This document shows positions 1 through 10,100 of a stretch of 64,000 nt of DNA, one piece after another (position 1 is the stretch's first letter; every line of letters begins with the position of its first letter). The translations under genes were made by a program, and so were the position numbers. This DNA comes from Euclidia mi (taxonomy: Eukaryota; Arthropoda; Insecta; Lepidoptera; Erebidae). Where the stretch lies: assembly GCA_944739405.2 (NCBI GenBank), contig OX123182.2, positions 90,884,051 through 90,948,050 on the forward strand. Reading direction: 5' to 3'. A model generated the notes under the pieces. The model ran no database searches. It saw only the letters and a list, made by a program, of their open reading frames with translations, and had not been told where the DNA came from.

Positions 1-411
1 TGAAGGAAGAAGATGCACTTTGAAAAAATTATTATATATCGGAGATTGGAGAACGGAACGTCAAATCTTAATAGATTTGGGCGTATTCGGATACGATGGT
101 TGGCAACACTGAGGTCAGCATTTGATAGCTGTCAATGTCATTGAATGTTTTATAAGCGAACGTGGAGCTGTCAACGGGCACTTTTTGGCGACAGACACAG
201 CGGAAGAAACAAGTGTGGCCTACATACGTCCGACTTAGCCGCGTTTCCAAAAGTAATCCATTTTCATCCGAGCTACGTGCGCATATTTAGTTTGTGAAGT
301 CAACTAATTAGTTTGAGTAAAACCTATTGAGTGTATACCGATATTTTCCTGAAATGTACGATGGAGGAAGACCTGAGAAACGAAGAACGCCTACATTCTC
401 CTATGTTACCT
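1..411. other. Unassigned stretch left of the first LINE
   Basis: I recognise no gene or repeat here. An ATG at 361 opens 23 codons (Glu/Asp/Arg-rich start) that run into the LINE antisense strand and stop at 430-432. It is too short to call. The piece 105-200 (a 'ttggcaacactg' word followed by 'gtcaatgtca') looks like the upstream part of an element or promoter, but this is a guess. Confidence 0.3.
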
Positions 412-418
412 ACGTTAT

Positions 419-1007
419 ATATAGCAAATTAGGGTCACCTTCATCATCTAACAGTGACCAGCTAGTCATTAGTTTACTTTGAAACCTAGCAAAACGTGTT
501 GCAGTTTTAGGTATTACAACTATATTTTGCCCAGAAACATTCTTACTGTTATCATTAAAGGAGATCTGTTGACCGCAATGGTCTGAGTCTAGCTGTCTAA
601 TTATTTGCTTGTCTCTTTCTATGATATCTGTAAATATATTATCTAGGCAAGCAGCTGTAGAGGAAGTAACTCTTGTGGGCTCTAAGAATAAGTTCTTCAG
701 ATTATATGATAGAAATAGCGCTTTCAATTTTGTACTAAGACTACTATTCTCCAATAAATTTACATTAAAGTCACCGCACACAACAACATTTTTATTTAAT
801 TTTGCATCTTTGTTTAGTATCTCATCCATAATACGCTCGAAGCTATCATACAATGCTGAAGAAGGCCTGTATACACTTATTACAATAAATCTCCTCAATT
901 CCACACAGGCTACCTCAATAGTTCGCTCAACAGACAGACTTACAATATCATGACGCTCTTTAAATTTAAGTTCCTTATTAATTAAAATCATTGAGCCACC
1001 ATGTACT
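419..1007 (-). pseudogene. LINE ORF2 endonuclease, C-terminal part
   Basis: An open frame on the minus strand (991 down to 410, and open upstream to the insertion at 1007) encodes the central and C-terminal part of an apurinic-type endonuclease of a non-LTR retrotransposon. The conserved VVCGDFN metal/active-site motif, an FLEPTR segment, LDNIFTDI and the SDHCGQ motif with the catalytic histidine are all visible. It aligns throughout with ORF2 of the LINE at 22448-23300. The frame continues as G-V-H-G-G-S across 992-1007 until the Penelope junction. The fragment ends in unrelated sequence near 419, so the reverse transcriptase was lost. Confidence 0.85.
1000..1007. repeat. 8-bp target-site duplication of the Penelope insertion (left)
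   Basis: CATGTACT at 1000-1007 is repeated exactly at 4745-4752 on the other side of the Penelope cluster. Joining the LINE reading frame across the two copies restores the endonuclease HGG region, so this is the target-site duplication. Confidence 0.85.
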
Positions 1008-1132
1008 CCTTAATATATATATAGACGGGAATTAACGCGAACATGCAAATTAGGTATTGACATACCTTATTTTGCTTGACGTTTCGAGACGGTTGCACGT
1101 CCCGTGGTCGCAAGCTGACTGGTGTGGCGATG

Positions 1133-3631
1133 TCATGTTTCCGACTTTTCCGAGTGCGAGGTAGAAGATTCTATTTCTACCCGCGGGTCGTTGATATTCG
1201 AAGTACCGGCGCAAAACACACTAACCGTATTTGTATATTGAACATTCGCCGACTGCGCGTCAAAGTGGGGTGTTGTTAGCCGAATCACAGGATTCCACGC
1301 CGATGACAATTTGAAGCCCTCTTCTCGATTGAAATTTTTATGTTTTCTGATTTCAATCGCTTTACGCACAACTCTTGGGTAAAAGTGGCGTTCCGTGGAG
1401 AGGACTTGGGGACGATGAAATTCAATCCAGTGATTGGTGCCCGATTGAAGTAAATGTTCCGCAATCGCCGATTTGTTCGTTTGACGGTTCTTTACGGCTG
1501 CGATGTGCTCCTTAATACGTTCAGCGATAGTCCGCTTCGTTTGCCCTATGTAAGAGCTTCCGCAGCTGCAGTTGATTTTATAGACACCTGGGGTTTGTAG
1601 CGGTAGAACATCCTTTGGTGTGCCCACCATGTTGTATACTTTGGCCCCTGGTGTAAATACTGTCGGAATGGAGTAGTTTTTTAACTTGTCTCCTATTTTA
1701 TCCGTAACACCTCTAATGTAGGGCATGTAGGTCGGTTGTCTATTTACCGCCGGATGTTTATCGCGCTTGATAGGCCGCGTCATTCGTCGTTGTACCTGGT
1801 ATCCGTTCTTCCTAAGTACCTCCTGAACATGGTCTAGCTCTAGCTTCAAATGCTCAGGGTCACAGAGGTCATGTGCTCTGTTTTTTAGTGACGTCACAAC
1901 GGATTGCAGGTGTCGAGGGTGGTGGTGCGACATGGCATGCAGGTATCTATCTGTGTGCGTAGGCTTCCGGTATACACAGTGTGTTAAGGACCCATCTGGT
2001 CTCACAGTCACTTTGACATCCAAGAATGACAACGATCTGTCAGTTTCCATTTCGTAGGTGAACCTCATTTTCGGATGAATGGAGTTAAGGTGTTGCACAT
2101 ATTGATCTTCTTCCTGCTTACCTCCTTTTACGATACTAAAGATGTCGTCCACGTATCTTTTCCAAAGTCTGATGGTCTTGGGCCCGCTGCTAAGCGCCTT
2201 TTCTTCAAAGTGTTCCATCCAGATATTAGCCAGTACTGGGGCTACTGGACTCCCCATTGCGACACCATCGATCTGGAGGTATTATTGGCCTTGGAAGAGG
2301 AAGTAGTTGCCATCTAAGCAGTGTTTTAGTAGATCAATATAGTTGTGAGGTATATCGTTGTCACTCAGTCTGTCCCTCACTACGTCCAGACATTGCCTTA
2401 TTGGAACATTGGTAAAGAGCGACTCAACGTCAAAGCTTACCATTACATCTTCCGGTTCCAATCGGATACTTTGTTCGATCTGGACGAAATGACGTGAGTT
2501 CTTTACGAAAGACGGTGTCATACCGACTAATGGCTGCAATACCGATGCAACGTGCTTCGCAAGGTCGTAAGTAGGCGAGGAAATCTGACTTACGATAGGC
2601 CGCAGTGGCACGTTGGGCTTATGTACCTTAGGCAGACCATATAGCCTAGGTGGTTGGTATGGCTTGGGACCATATAACTTGCTGTACTCGTCTTCCGTGA
2701 ACAGGTCCTGGTGGTCTTGTATCAGTGTTCGTATTCTGCGCGTTACTCTGGCCGTGGGGTTATATGAGACCGGTTTATACACCTTGTTATCTCATAACAA
2801 CTCTCGTACCTTGTCCGTATAATCATCCGTATTCATCACTACAGTGGCGTTTCCTTTGTCGGCCTTAAGCACTAAAATATCCTGGTTGTCCCGAATCCTT
2901 TTCAGTGCTTGACGCTCTTCCATAGTGATATTGTTAGTGGGTATCTTCGACTTCCGTAATATCACCGCGACGTCCTGTCGTAGGGTATCGGCATCACCGG
3001 GCGGTACTTTATTACGGATAATCGTCTCCTCAACACTGCTGATTATATTTTCGTACGGTATTCGCTTAGGTGTTAATGCGAAGTTTAAACATTTGGCCAA
3101 GATGTTAATAGCAGATTCATCTAAACTCGCGTTGGATAGATTAATTACGGTGTTACTGGTTTGTACCGATTCCGTAGATAACATTTTATTCGCATACCGT
3201 CGGCTTAATAACTTCGAGAACTTTCGCTCGTGAGTAGCACTACATAATTCGAATGTCCGACTTGCTTGTAAGAACGTTATCCGATCACACAAATCATAAT
3301 CAACGCGAGATAGGAACTCACTACATTTCGTATGCACGTCATATAACTCACACTGTACAATATTCGGCTCACTATGTTTATTGCGTATTAACTGTCTCAA
3401 GAGACGTACACTCGCGTTATATAGAATTTTACGGGAAAGTGCGATATCACTACGTGGTTTTATACGCACACACGTAGGTAATAAGTCCCAATCGCGACAT
3501 TTTGTTAGAAATATCAACGATGTTTCCACTCGCGCTCGTTTCCTCCGTAATAATTCTAGGTGACGCACTAATTTTGCAATTTCCGACCCGTAGCGGTTTG
3601 CAATAGAAACTTTTAAACACTTGCGTTGCAT
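1133..3631 (-). pseudogene. Penelope-like reverse transcriptase with GIY-YIG endonuclease
   Basis: A single 832-codon frame read from 3631 down to 1133, interrupted only by two stop codons: TGA at 2794-2792 and TAA at 2284-2282. Order: an N-terminal basic region, a KADKGNATVVM motif near residue 260, the reverse-transcriptase core (YGLPKVHK, then DVESLFTNVP, a DGVAMGSP motif, and YVDD near residue 493), and a C-terminal GIY-YIG nuclease with GVYKI and YIGQT around residues 680-695 and a Cys-x-Cys between them. It would copy element RNA at a nicked site. The ATG at 3631 is supported by the same start in the copy fragment at 4710. Both stops are one C-to-T change from a sense codon (CGA, CAA), so the copy was recently intact. 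Confidence 0.88.
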
Positions 3632-3696
3632 GTTTAAGAATATATATATAGACGGGAATTAACACGAACATGCAAATTAGGTATTTACATCGCCAC

Positions 3697-4581
3697 ATGT
3701 CAAAGTGACTGTGAGACCAGATGGGTCCTTAACACACTGCGTATACCGGAAGCCTACGCACACAGATAGATACCTGCACGCCATGTCGCACCACTACCCT
3801 CGACACCTGCAATCCGTTGTGACGTCACTAAAAAACAGAGCACATGACCTCTGTGACCCTGAGCATTTGAAGCTAGAGCTAGACCATGTTCAGGAGGTAC
3901 TTAGGAAGAACGGATACCAGGTACAACGACGAATGACGCGGCCTATCAAGCGCGATAAACATCCGGCGGTAAATAGACAACCGACCTACATGCCCTTCAT
4001 TAGAGGTGTTACGGATAAAATAGGAGACAAGTTAAAAAACTACTCCATTCCGACAGTATTTACACCAGGGGCCAAAGTATACAACATGGTGGGCACACCA
4101 AAGGATGTTCTACCGCTACAAACCCCAGGTGTCTATAAAATCAACTGCAGCTGCGGAAGCTCTTACATGGCAAACGAAGCGGACTATCGCTGAACGTATT
4201 AAGGAGCACATCGCAGCTGTAAAGAACCGTCAAACGAACAAATCGGCGATTGCGGAACATTTACTTCAATCGGGCACCAATCACTGGATTGAATTTCATC
4301 GTCCCCAAGTCCTCTCCACGGAATGCCACTTTTACCCAAGAGTTGTGCGTGAAGCGATTGAAACCAGAAAACATAAAAATTTCAATCGGGAAGAGGGCTT
4401 CAAATTGTCATCGGCGTGGAATCCTATGATTCGGCTAACAACACCCCACTTTGACGCGCAGTCGGCGAATGTTCAATATACAGATACGGTTAGTGTGTTT
4501 TGCGCCGGTACTTCGAATATCAACGACCCGGGGGTAGAAATAGAATCTTCTACCTCGCACTCGGAAAAGTCGGAAACGTGA
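3697..4581 (+). pseudogene. 5'-truncated second Penelope copy (C-terminal half)
   Basis: This begins inside the region between the reverse transcriptase and the nuclease (the VKVTVRPDGS motif) and runs through the GIY-YIG domain to the stop at 4579-4581. It is almost identical to copy A. A small deletion near 4170, inside the YIGQT motif, shifts the frame and removes the second half of that motif, so the nuclease is dead here. It lies head-to-head with copy A. Confidence 0.85.
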
Positions 4582-4690
4582 CATCGCCACATCAGTCAGC
4601 TTGCGACCACGGGACGTGCAACCGTCTCGAAACGTCAAGCAAAATAAGGTATGTAAATACCTAATTTGCATGTTCGCGTTAATTCCCGTC

Positions 4691-4744
4691 TATATATATA
4701 TTCTTAAACATGCAACGCGAATGTTTAAAAGTTTCTATTGCAAA
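4691..4744 (+). repeat. Third Penelope start fragment (pseudo-LTR junction)
   Basis: A TA run, then 'ttcttaaac' and an ATG at 4710 followed by about 11 codons matching the start of the copy A protein, with one Lys-to-Glu change. It stops at the TSD at 4745. This is the 5' end of a tandem copy that was cut short at insertion. Confidence 0.75.
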
Positions 4745-4990
4745 CATGTACTGCTTGCTGCCGGCTAAACGAGCTTCCTACTATATGATAATTGAAATTG
4801 AACATGAACTGGTTGCTTTTTAGCCAATGTTCAGTGATGCAAAATACATATATCAACAGCATTACAATTCATAAGCAATTCCATTTCTAAATCTTTATTA
4901 ATCATACTTCTAATATTCTGATGTACCAATTTAATCAAATTTTTGTTATTATGTTTAAATGTATTAGTGATAATGAGTTACTAGTAATCT
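4745..4990 (-). pseudogene. LINE ORF2 endonuclease, N-terminal part
   Basis: On the minus strand this stretch encodes a KLVHQNI start-of-domain motif, an NKDLEMEL segment, then TEHWLK and GSSFSRQ. These match the first third of the endonuclease at 22520-22700. There is one frameshift just before the TEHWL motif. The coding sequence stops at the Penelope junction and resumes at 1007, on the far side of the insertion. This fixes the order of events: LINE first, Penelope second. Confidence 0.8.
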
Positions 4991-5129
4991 TATTATAGCT
5001 AGAGGTGTTCTCTATTGTCTCAGAATTTAATTTAAATTATTATTATTATGAACGTCAGTAATGGAATTGTTATATAATATATCAGGTTCAATAAAATGTA
5101 CTCTAACAGTACTTGGGTCACTGTATAAA

Positions 5130-5560
5130 TTAAATGCTAATAACTTTGCAAGTTATCGTTTCAAAGAGCGAGAAAGATACATAGAATATTTTGTTAAAAC
5201 AAAAAGTATTAATGTCAAGGAATAAAATTTTGTCATTATGACGACATGTCCTATTGTATAATAATAAATATAATTTACCTATCTGCCTGTTTTGGTCATC
5301 TGTGAGAGCATATGAATAAGGCAATGCACAAATAATAAAGCTACATCCTATTTTTGTGCTAAGATCTATCATTAAGTCTGTTAATTCTACGAGACTGTTT
5401 TTGGAGACTAATGAGCTGTCACCATACAATATAATGACAGTAGTTTATGCATTTAAGTCGGCATTCTTAATCTTATCAACTAGGGTACAAGACAGCTCAG
5501 TCTTCCAGTCCAGGTGAACAAAAGTTCTGTACTGGTCACTCAGTGTAATGATCATTATTT
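5130..5560 (-). pseudogene. LINE ORF1 C-terminal (SGNH-like) remnant
   Basis: The minus-strand frame from about 5545 to 5130 resembles residues near the end of ORF1 at 21950-22260: an I-I-L-Y-G-D-S-S strand, a helix with LTDLMIDL, an ALPYS turn and a DIN/F segment. This looks like the hydrolase-like domain found in ORF1 of CR1-type LINEs. One in-frame stop precedes the strand motif. Upstream of about 5600 I cannot follow the homology. Moderate confidence because the match is by eye at low identity. Confidence 0.55.
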
Positions 5561-5600
5561 CGAAATCTCAAAGTATAGCTGTGAGACTACCAAATAGCTA

Positions 5601-6116
5601 CCTTCTTTGAATTGTTTTAAGCTATTTACTATGTTAACATAATTCCTGCTACAAAACACATGTTGTACATTTGTAAAATCTTAACTACACCGTTCGCGAT
5701 CCTACAAAAACCCTCTAAATCCTTTCTAACGCTATCACAAGAACCCAAAATTATTCTACATACCTCTCTAACAAATAACCAGAAGAACCGTTTAAATCTT
5801 TTAGATAAACATCCTAGCTCCAACAAAATTTATTTCCTTACAGCATGAAGGACAATTTTAGTAAATTATTTGATAATATCGCGGAAATAAAACTGCTAGT
5901 TTTATTTGAGACAGTATCTGATGGCTCGATGGTGTCACAAACTTGATTACAAACGACAAGCCTTTAGCATAACATACCCAATAAAAGTAAAATTGTATTG
6001 TTATGTAACACTGTGCTTTGATGATTGTAGTCATAGGGAATATGCATAATTTTTTTTTATTGTTGCTATCGTTTATTTATGTTAATATGATACTGTAAAA
6101 AAATATTAGTCGTGGA
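5601..6116. other. AT-rich stretch, nothing recognised
   Basis: Short open frames occur on both strands at 5629-5850 (a 62-residue Lys/Leu-rich frame on plus and a 65-residue frame on minus). Neither matches a family I know. This could be the decayed 5' half of the LINE ORF1, but I cannot show it. Confidence 0.3.
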
Positions 6117-6265
6117 GAAGTTACGCAGGCCTCACTCAAGCCCACGTGGAGCGTCCCCTCACGAGATCCCGCTTAGCTTCACCGTGGGTGTACCTCAAAC
6201 CCACGGTTACTGAGCCCTCCCACCACAACAAGGCGGAGATCCCACCTGGGGAAGTTGTTCTTAAG
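6117..6265 (-). repeat. GC-rich retroposon head, fragment
   Basis: The reverse complement (from 'gtgggatctccgccttg' through 'cacggtgaagctaag' to 'ctccacgtgggcttga') matches the first 120 bp or so of the element at 53875-54483 on the plus strand, at roughly 80% by eye. Only the head is present. It belongs to a dispersed retroposon family; the parent LINE is not determined. Confidence 0.6.
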
Positions 6266-6610
6266 TATGTTATGAATGTTTTAAGAAGTAGTTTTGTTGT
6301 ACAGCCACTGCTGCCGCAAACCTGTAATACCACCGTACTGATAATCAATGTTTTATATATTTTATAAATATAATTAGTTTCGATATGTTTTTATAATGCA
6401 CTATACACCAATGATGACAACTAGAATTAGAGCTGAGTTCGAAATTGGCATGTGTTACGTACGCAACTGTACTGTATGTATAAACATGATTGAAATGAAC
6501 TGTATTAAATATAATTACTGAAACGTCGATTCTATATCTCCATGTTCTTCTTCAAGTACAAACGATACCAACGTGAGTGAGCTATAACGTAGAAATTGTA
6601 CTTAGCACAT

Positions 6611-6850
6611 TCATCATTCATCATCAGCCTTCAACAGTCCACTGCTGGATTAGGCCTCTCCTTTGAAAGGAGGAATTGGCCTACTATACCAGGCTGGCCA
6701 AACGGGTTGGCATAGGGTTTGTATCAAGTTTTCCTTCTCTTACAGTGCTGTTCTCTGCATAATATGCTCCCTCTGTCGGCTCTTACGACACCCATGCGAT
6801 GATATGGGGTGGTGACAATCCGTATTCTTAATCCGTCACCACACGGAACG
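6611..6850 (-). mobile_element. Complete SINE with RTE-type tail, 8-bp TSD
   Basis: TAGCACAT flanks both sides (6603-6610 and 6851-6858). Read on the minus strand, the element starts 'cgttccgtgtggtgacgg', contains the lepidopteran head word 'gggtgtcgtaagag' and 'accaccccat', and ends with the RTE-like tail 'cagcagtggact' followed by a (GATGAT)-rich run at 6611-6635. The first 150 bp or so matches the head of the SINE at 37675-38099, but the rest differs, so two SINE families share a head and have different tails. I see no clear A/B-box pair. Confidence 0.75.
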
Positions 6851-6858
6851 TAGCACAT

Positions 6859-7077
6859 AAGGTAGTACAATAACATATTTCTTCTAGATCATAATAACTC
6901 GGATGATATGACAAACGGTAGACACAACTTACACTTACGCTGTTTATTACATTCTAACTCATACGAGTGACTACTTGAGTGATCACTGGTGTTAATAATA
7001 TATGTAGGTATTGAATTATTTTCGAACATATTTTATACATACCTACATATATATTTATTTTTAATAGTAAATAAACA
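6859..7077. other. No feature recognised
   Basis: AT-rich sequence with no gene, RNA or repeat that I can support. Confidence 0.3.
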
Positions 7078-7130
7078 TTTGGCCTTTGCCCAGTAGTGGA
7101 ACATTACAGGCTAATAAAAAAATAAAAAAT
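7078..7130 (+). repeat. RTE-type 3' tail fragment
   Basis: 'ttggcctttgcccagtag' followed by 'tggaacattacaggctaat' and an A-rich run is the characteristic 3' end of RTE-like retroposons in Lepidoptera. Only the last 50 bp or so remains. Confidence 0.55.
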
Positions 7131-9812
7131 AAAGGTGTTATAACGCGATAAAGTTAAACACTACCAAGCGGATTTTGGTACGCGTTTCACTAATAGGAAG
7201 TGTAATTCTTGAGGTAATTTATGTGTATAATGCACGCGAGTAGCGCAGCGGGTGCCATCTAGTGTCTATTAAAGGGAGATGAGTTGATAATGTCATATCG
7301 ACGTTTTCAAATGTGGCTACGTACTCTTTGCATATTTCATGCTATTGCCAGTTACGTGCCTACCGTATTATGTAAGGCTCCTTTTAATCCCAGAATAAAG
7401 GCAACTATCAGTAAAACATACCGCCTAACATATTTTATAACGTCTCTTTTAGACGATGGTGATTGGATCCTATACATTCAACAAATATGTATGCAATGTT
7501 GACAAACGCTCAAAGATTGAAAAGAGACTAAAGAATAGCCAATTTTTATAAGACACTTTGTATTAGCTACTTAGAAATCCTAATTCCATTAAAGCGACCA
7601 TAAAACTACCAAGACTGTAAACATTTCTTGTAACACGACATGAATATCTCATTCTCAAACAAACTTTAAGACATAAATTATGTTCAGTAAATAGCCGTAT
7701 TTAATTTTAAGAGGACGCATGTCATGGAATCCTCTGTGCTCCAGAGACCAAGATTTCGTCGCCAAGAAAAATTCTGATAAAGTACGCGAGAGTTAGCTTT
7801 GTGTATTTGCACTGAAATGTTGACGCGCTCCTTACGGATTATAAGGATTTACCGGCCTCGCGCACAAAGCTAGAACAAAAGCTAGGTTATTTTCATAAAA
7901 ACTTCCAGTTTAACTCATATTCGTGCGGTGAACGTATCTTAAGAACATGTTAAGTATGCTGTCGGCTATTTTCATGTGTTAAAAGTTGAGATGATCCAAG
8001 TTAGGCTGTTATTTTGAAGCATCGCATTGTCTGGGAAAAAGAAAACAAGGTGATCTTTTATTTATATTTCTTGCTATTTCTGAATTATTGTTCGCTTATT
8101 TGCATAAGCTGGAGTACTTTCGAAGTACTGATACTAACAGGCTATCTAGCTATCATAAAGCGACACTTCTATATTCAGCTTTCATAGCTATTCTAAAATT
8201 AAGATAATACATTTTAAATTCGTTTTTAATGATACGTTCCGTTCTCTCGCATTCTGACTAATTATTTTTAGGCTTCGCACATATTATGTACTTAACAGTT
8301 TAATAAAACAAGTTTATTACGCTGTAAACACTCTTAACTTGCACTACATTAAAATTTTACGATTAATTAAAATAACCTTTTTTGGTAAACGACTGCCACA
8401 CAAGTAGGTCATCCTGTATCGGTAGATACTTTACAACCATTCATCTAACGGACATAAATCGTAACTCCTAGACACGAAATAATAATATGTAGTTTCTTAA
8501 AATAGTATTTTTGACGTTAGAACACTCCATTACTGACTGAGAATTATGTTTCTATCTAAGTCATCAGCAAAACACAAATCAACTGTCTTTGTAGTTATAA
8601 CTTCAAAATAAATCGCTTTGAATCTTCATAATTTCTATTTCTGTAGGTAAAGTGCTTTTTGGTGGTTAATGTTCGTGAATAATCATAAATTAATCATACC
8701 TTTAAAAGCATATTTTAAGTTACAAGGTAAGGTAAGGTTTGGGATCACAATCACGTTTATTTGATTATATGTATACATTTTTAGTAACAAATTCTATAGG
8801 TTTTATACCATTAGACACAATATCGAAGAATAGAAAGTCCATCATGGCAAACCGCCATTTATTTAAACAAAATGGAAGTTACTCCCAAATTTAAACATTA
8901 CTGAAATCTTATTCAAATAGACTTTGTACTAAAGAGTACACTAGAGAATACAACAAGGTTAATATGCTAGTGAGGTACTCCAAAAATTATTCTCATTACC
9001 TTATCTCCGCTGTGAAATTTTGAATTTCCCTTATCTGTAACGACAGGGCTAAACAGGCAGCGCTCTACGGCGTGGCTATCTACTACAGCGTAGCTATTCA
9101 GTTACGAGGGAAGGTTAAAGTGCTACGTGCCCCTGTTGTTGAGCATGCGTCATATTGATAGCGTTTTCACACGAAAAGCTTTTCACATTTATCAGGTAAG
9201 TTGCAGCCGGAAAATTATGTTACTGACTATATTAAAATTGCAGGCTCATTGTAATATTATGCGATTAAAAGGTGAGAGTAATAAAATATGTTTATCTCTT
9301 TTGTATTTATGTTAAAGCGAAGATTTTACAATGATAGCTCGCTAAATCAGGCTTCCACTTGGAACGAAATGGATTGAACGTTTAGATAACTTGCACAAAC
9401 AATAAATTTAACAGAAGTTCATTCATTAAGAAAGAATTAAGTGGAAAGCGCTAAGAAACAAAAACGTATAAGCTTTAAACAAACTGAGTGGACTCGCTTC
9501 ATATACTATAACAAAATAAAATGATAGAGTTGCTACCGACGAAAAGGCAACCGGAACTCACCTTTAAAGTATAAATAGATATCAGCTTGCAACACTCGGA
9601 CGGTCGGACCCTATACCATTCCGTTTTAAGATAAATAATTCACCTATCGCTAAAATCATACAACAGTCGACAACAATCATACAACAACCTACACTTTATT
9701 GAACCACACACAATAAATCACTTTGTGTGATTTACAAATTGTTGCCTCGAGTATGGCCGTTACTTGTGTGAGTAGATTGTATGATTGTTAAGTCTCGCGC
9801 GATACAGGATTT
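7131..9812. other. Long unassigned AT-rich stretch
   Basis: Small frames at 7284-7502 and 9127-9315 do not resemble known proteins and have no supporting context. No RNA gene or dispersed repeat that I recognise. Confidence 0.3.
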
Positions 9813-10100
9813 CATCATCATCCTCCTCGTGTTTTCCCAGTTGCAGCCCGGTGACTGCTTACATAGTCAGCGTACCCGGATTTGACTGAATATTATTTTT
9901 TTCACAAAGCGCTTGCCTGTTTGATCTGTCCATGGTTTAGATTAGTGTTAGTTTCAGAGGTACTGACTCCCTATAGCGACTCTCAAAGATCTTCTCGTCG
10001 TTTTTTTATTGGTCTATGCAACCTATTTTTAGTAGGTTTTTAGTAGGTACCCGTTCCGCTTGACCCACCGCTACCCTTTAGCAGTGGAGCTCCGCCATTA
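9813..10100 (-). repeat. Diverged lepidopteran dispersed repeat
   Basis: Starting at 'catcatcatcctcctcg' and running through 'cggatttgactga' to about 10100, the sequence follows, with many changes, a repeat I know in Lepidoptera as beginning 'catcatcatcctcctagcc' and passing through 'ccggattcagctgag'. On that basis its tail is at the low-coordinate end, so it lies on the minus strand. Old and probably truncated. Confidence 0.45.

Larger units (their letters stand above)
1008..4744 (-). mobile_element. Penelope-like element with inverted partial copy
   Basis: A composite insertion. Copy A runs on the minus strand with a near-complete coding region (3631 to 1133). Copy B is a 5'-truncated copy on the plus strand, from about 3697 to 4690. 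A third piece, the first 54 bp of another plus-strand copy, follows at 4691-4744 and includes the same ORF start (ATG 4710). The element's 3' end ('taattcccgtc' plus a TA run) lies directly upstream of both 5' starts, at 3640-3690 and 4650-4700. This tandem junction matches the pseudo-LTR arrangement known for Penelope elements. TSDs: 1000-1007 and 4745-4752. Copies A and B look nearly identical, so they probably arrived together. Confidence 0.88.
412..5600 (-). mobile_element. Old CR1-group LINE, split by a Penelope insertion
   Basis: Read on the minus strand, 5600 to 5130 matches the C-terminal part of a LINE ORF1, 4990 to 4745 the first third of the ORF2 endonuclease, and 1007 to about 419 the rest of the endonuclease. 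The order and spacing are those of the better-preserved plus-strand LINE at 20.8-25.7 kb, and the protein pieces align with it residue by residue. The 3.7 kb between 1008 and 4744 is a Penelope-like element inserted into the HGG motif of the endonuclease. The reverse transcriptase and 3' end are missing: homology stops near 419. Family from similarity to the 20.8-kb copy; clade assignment is moderate. Confidence 0.8.

Noticed and set aside
609..953. 114-codon plus-strand frame.
   Set aside because: Antisense shadow of the LINE endonuclease.
1080..1130. Possible hammerhead ribozyme in the Penelope 3' UTR ('cgaaacgtc' on the element strand).
   Set aside because: Penelope elements are known to carry hammerheads, but the required CUGANGA core is missing upstream of the GAAAC word in both copies. 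A covariance-model search would settle it.
7284..7502. 72-codon frame starting with an ATG.
   Set aside because: No similarity I recognise and no context; likely chance.
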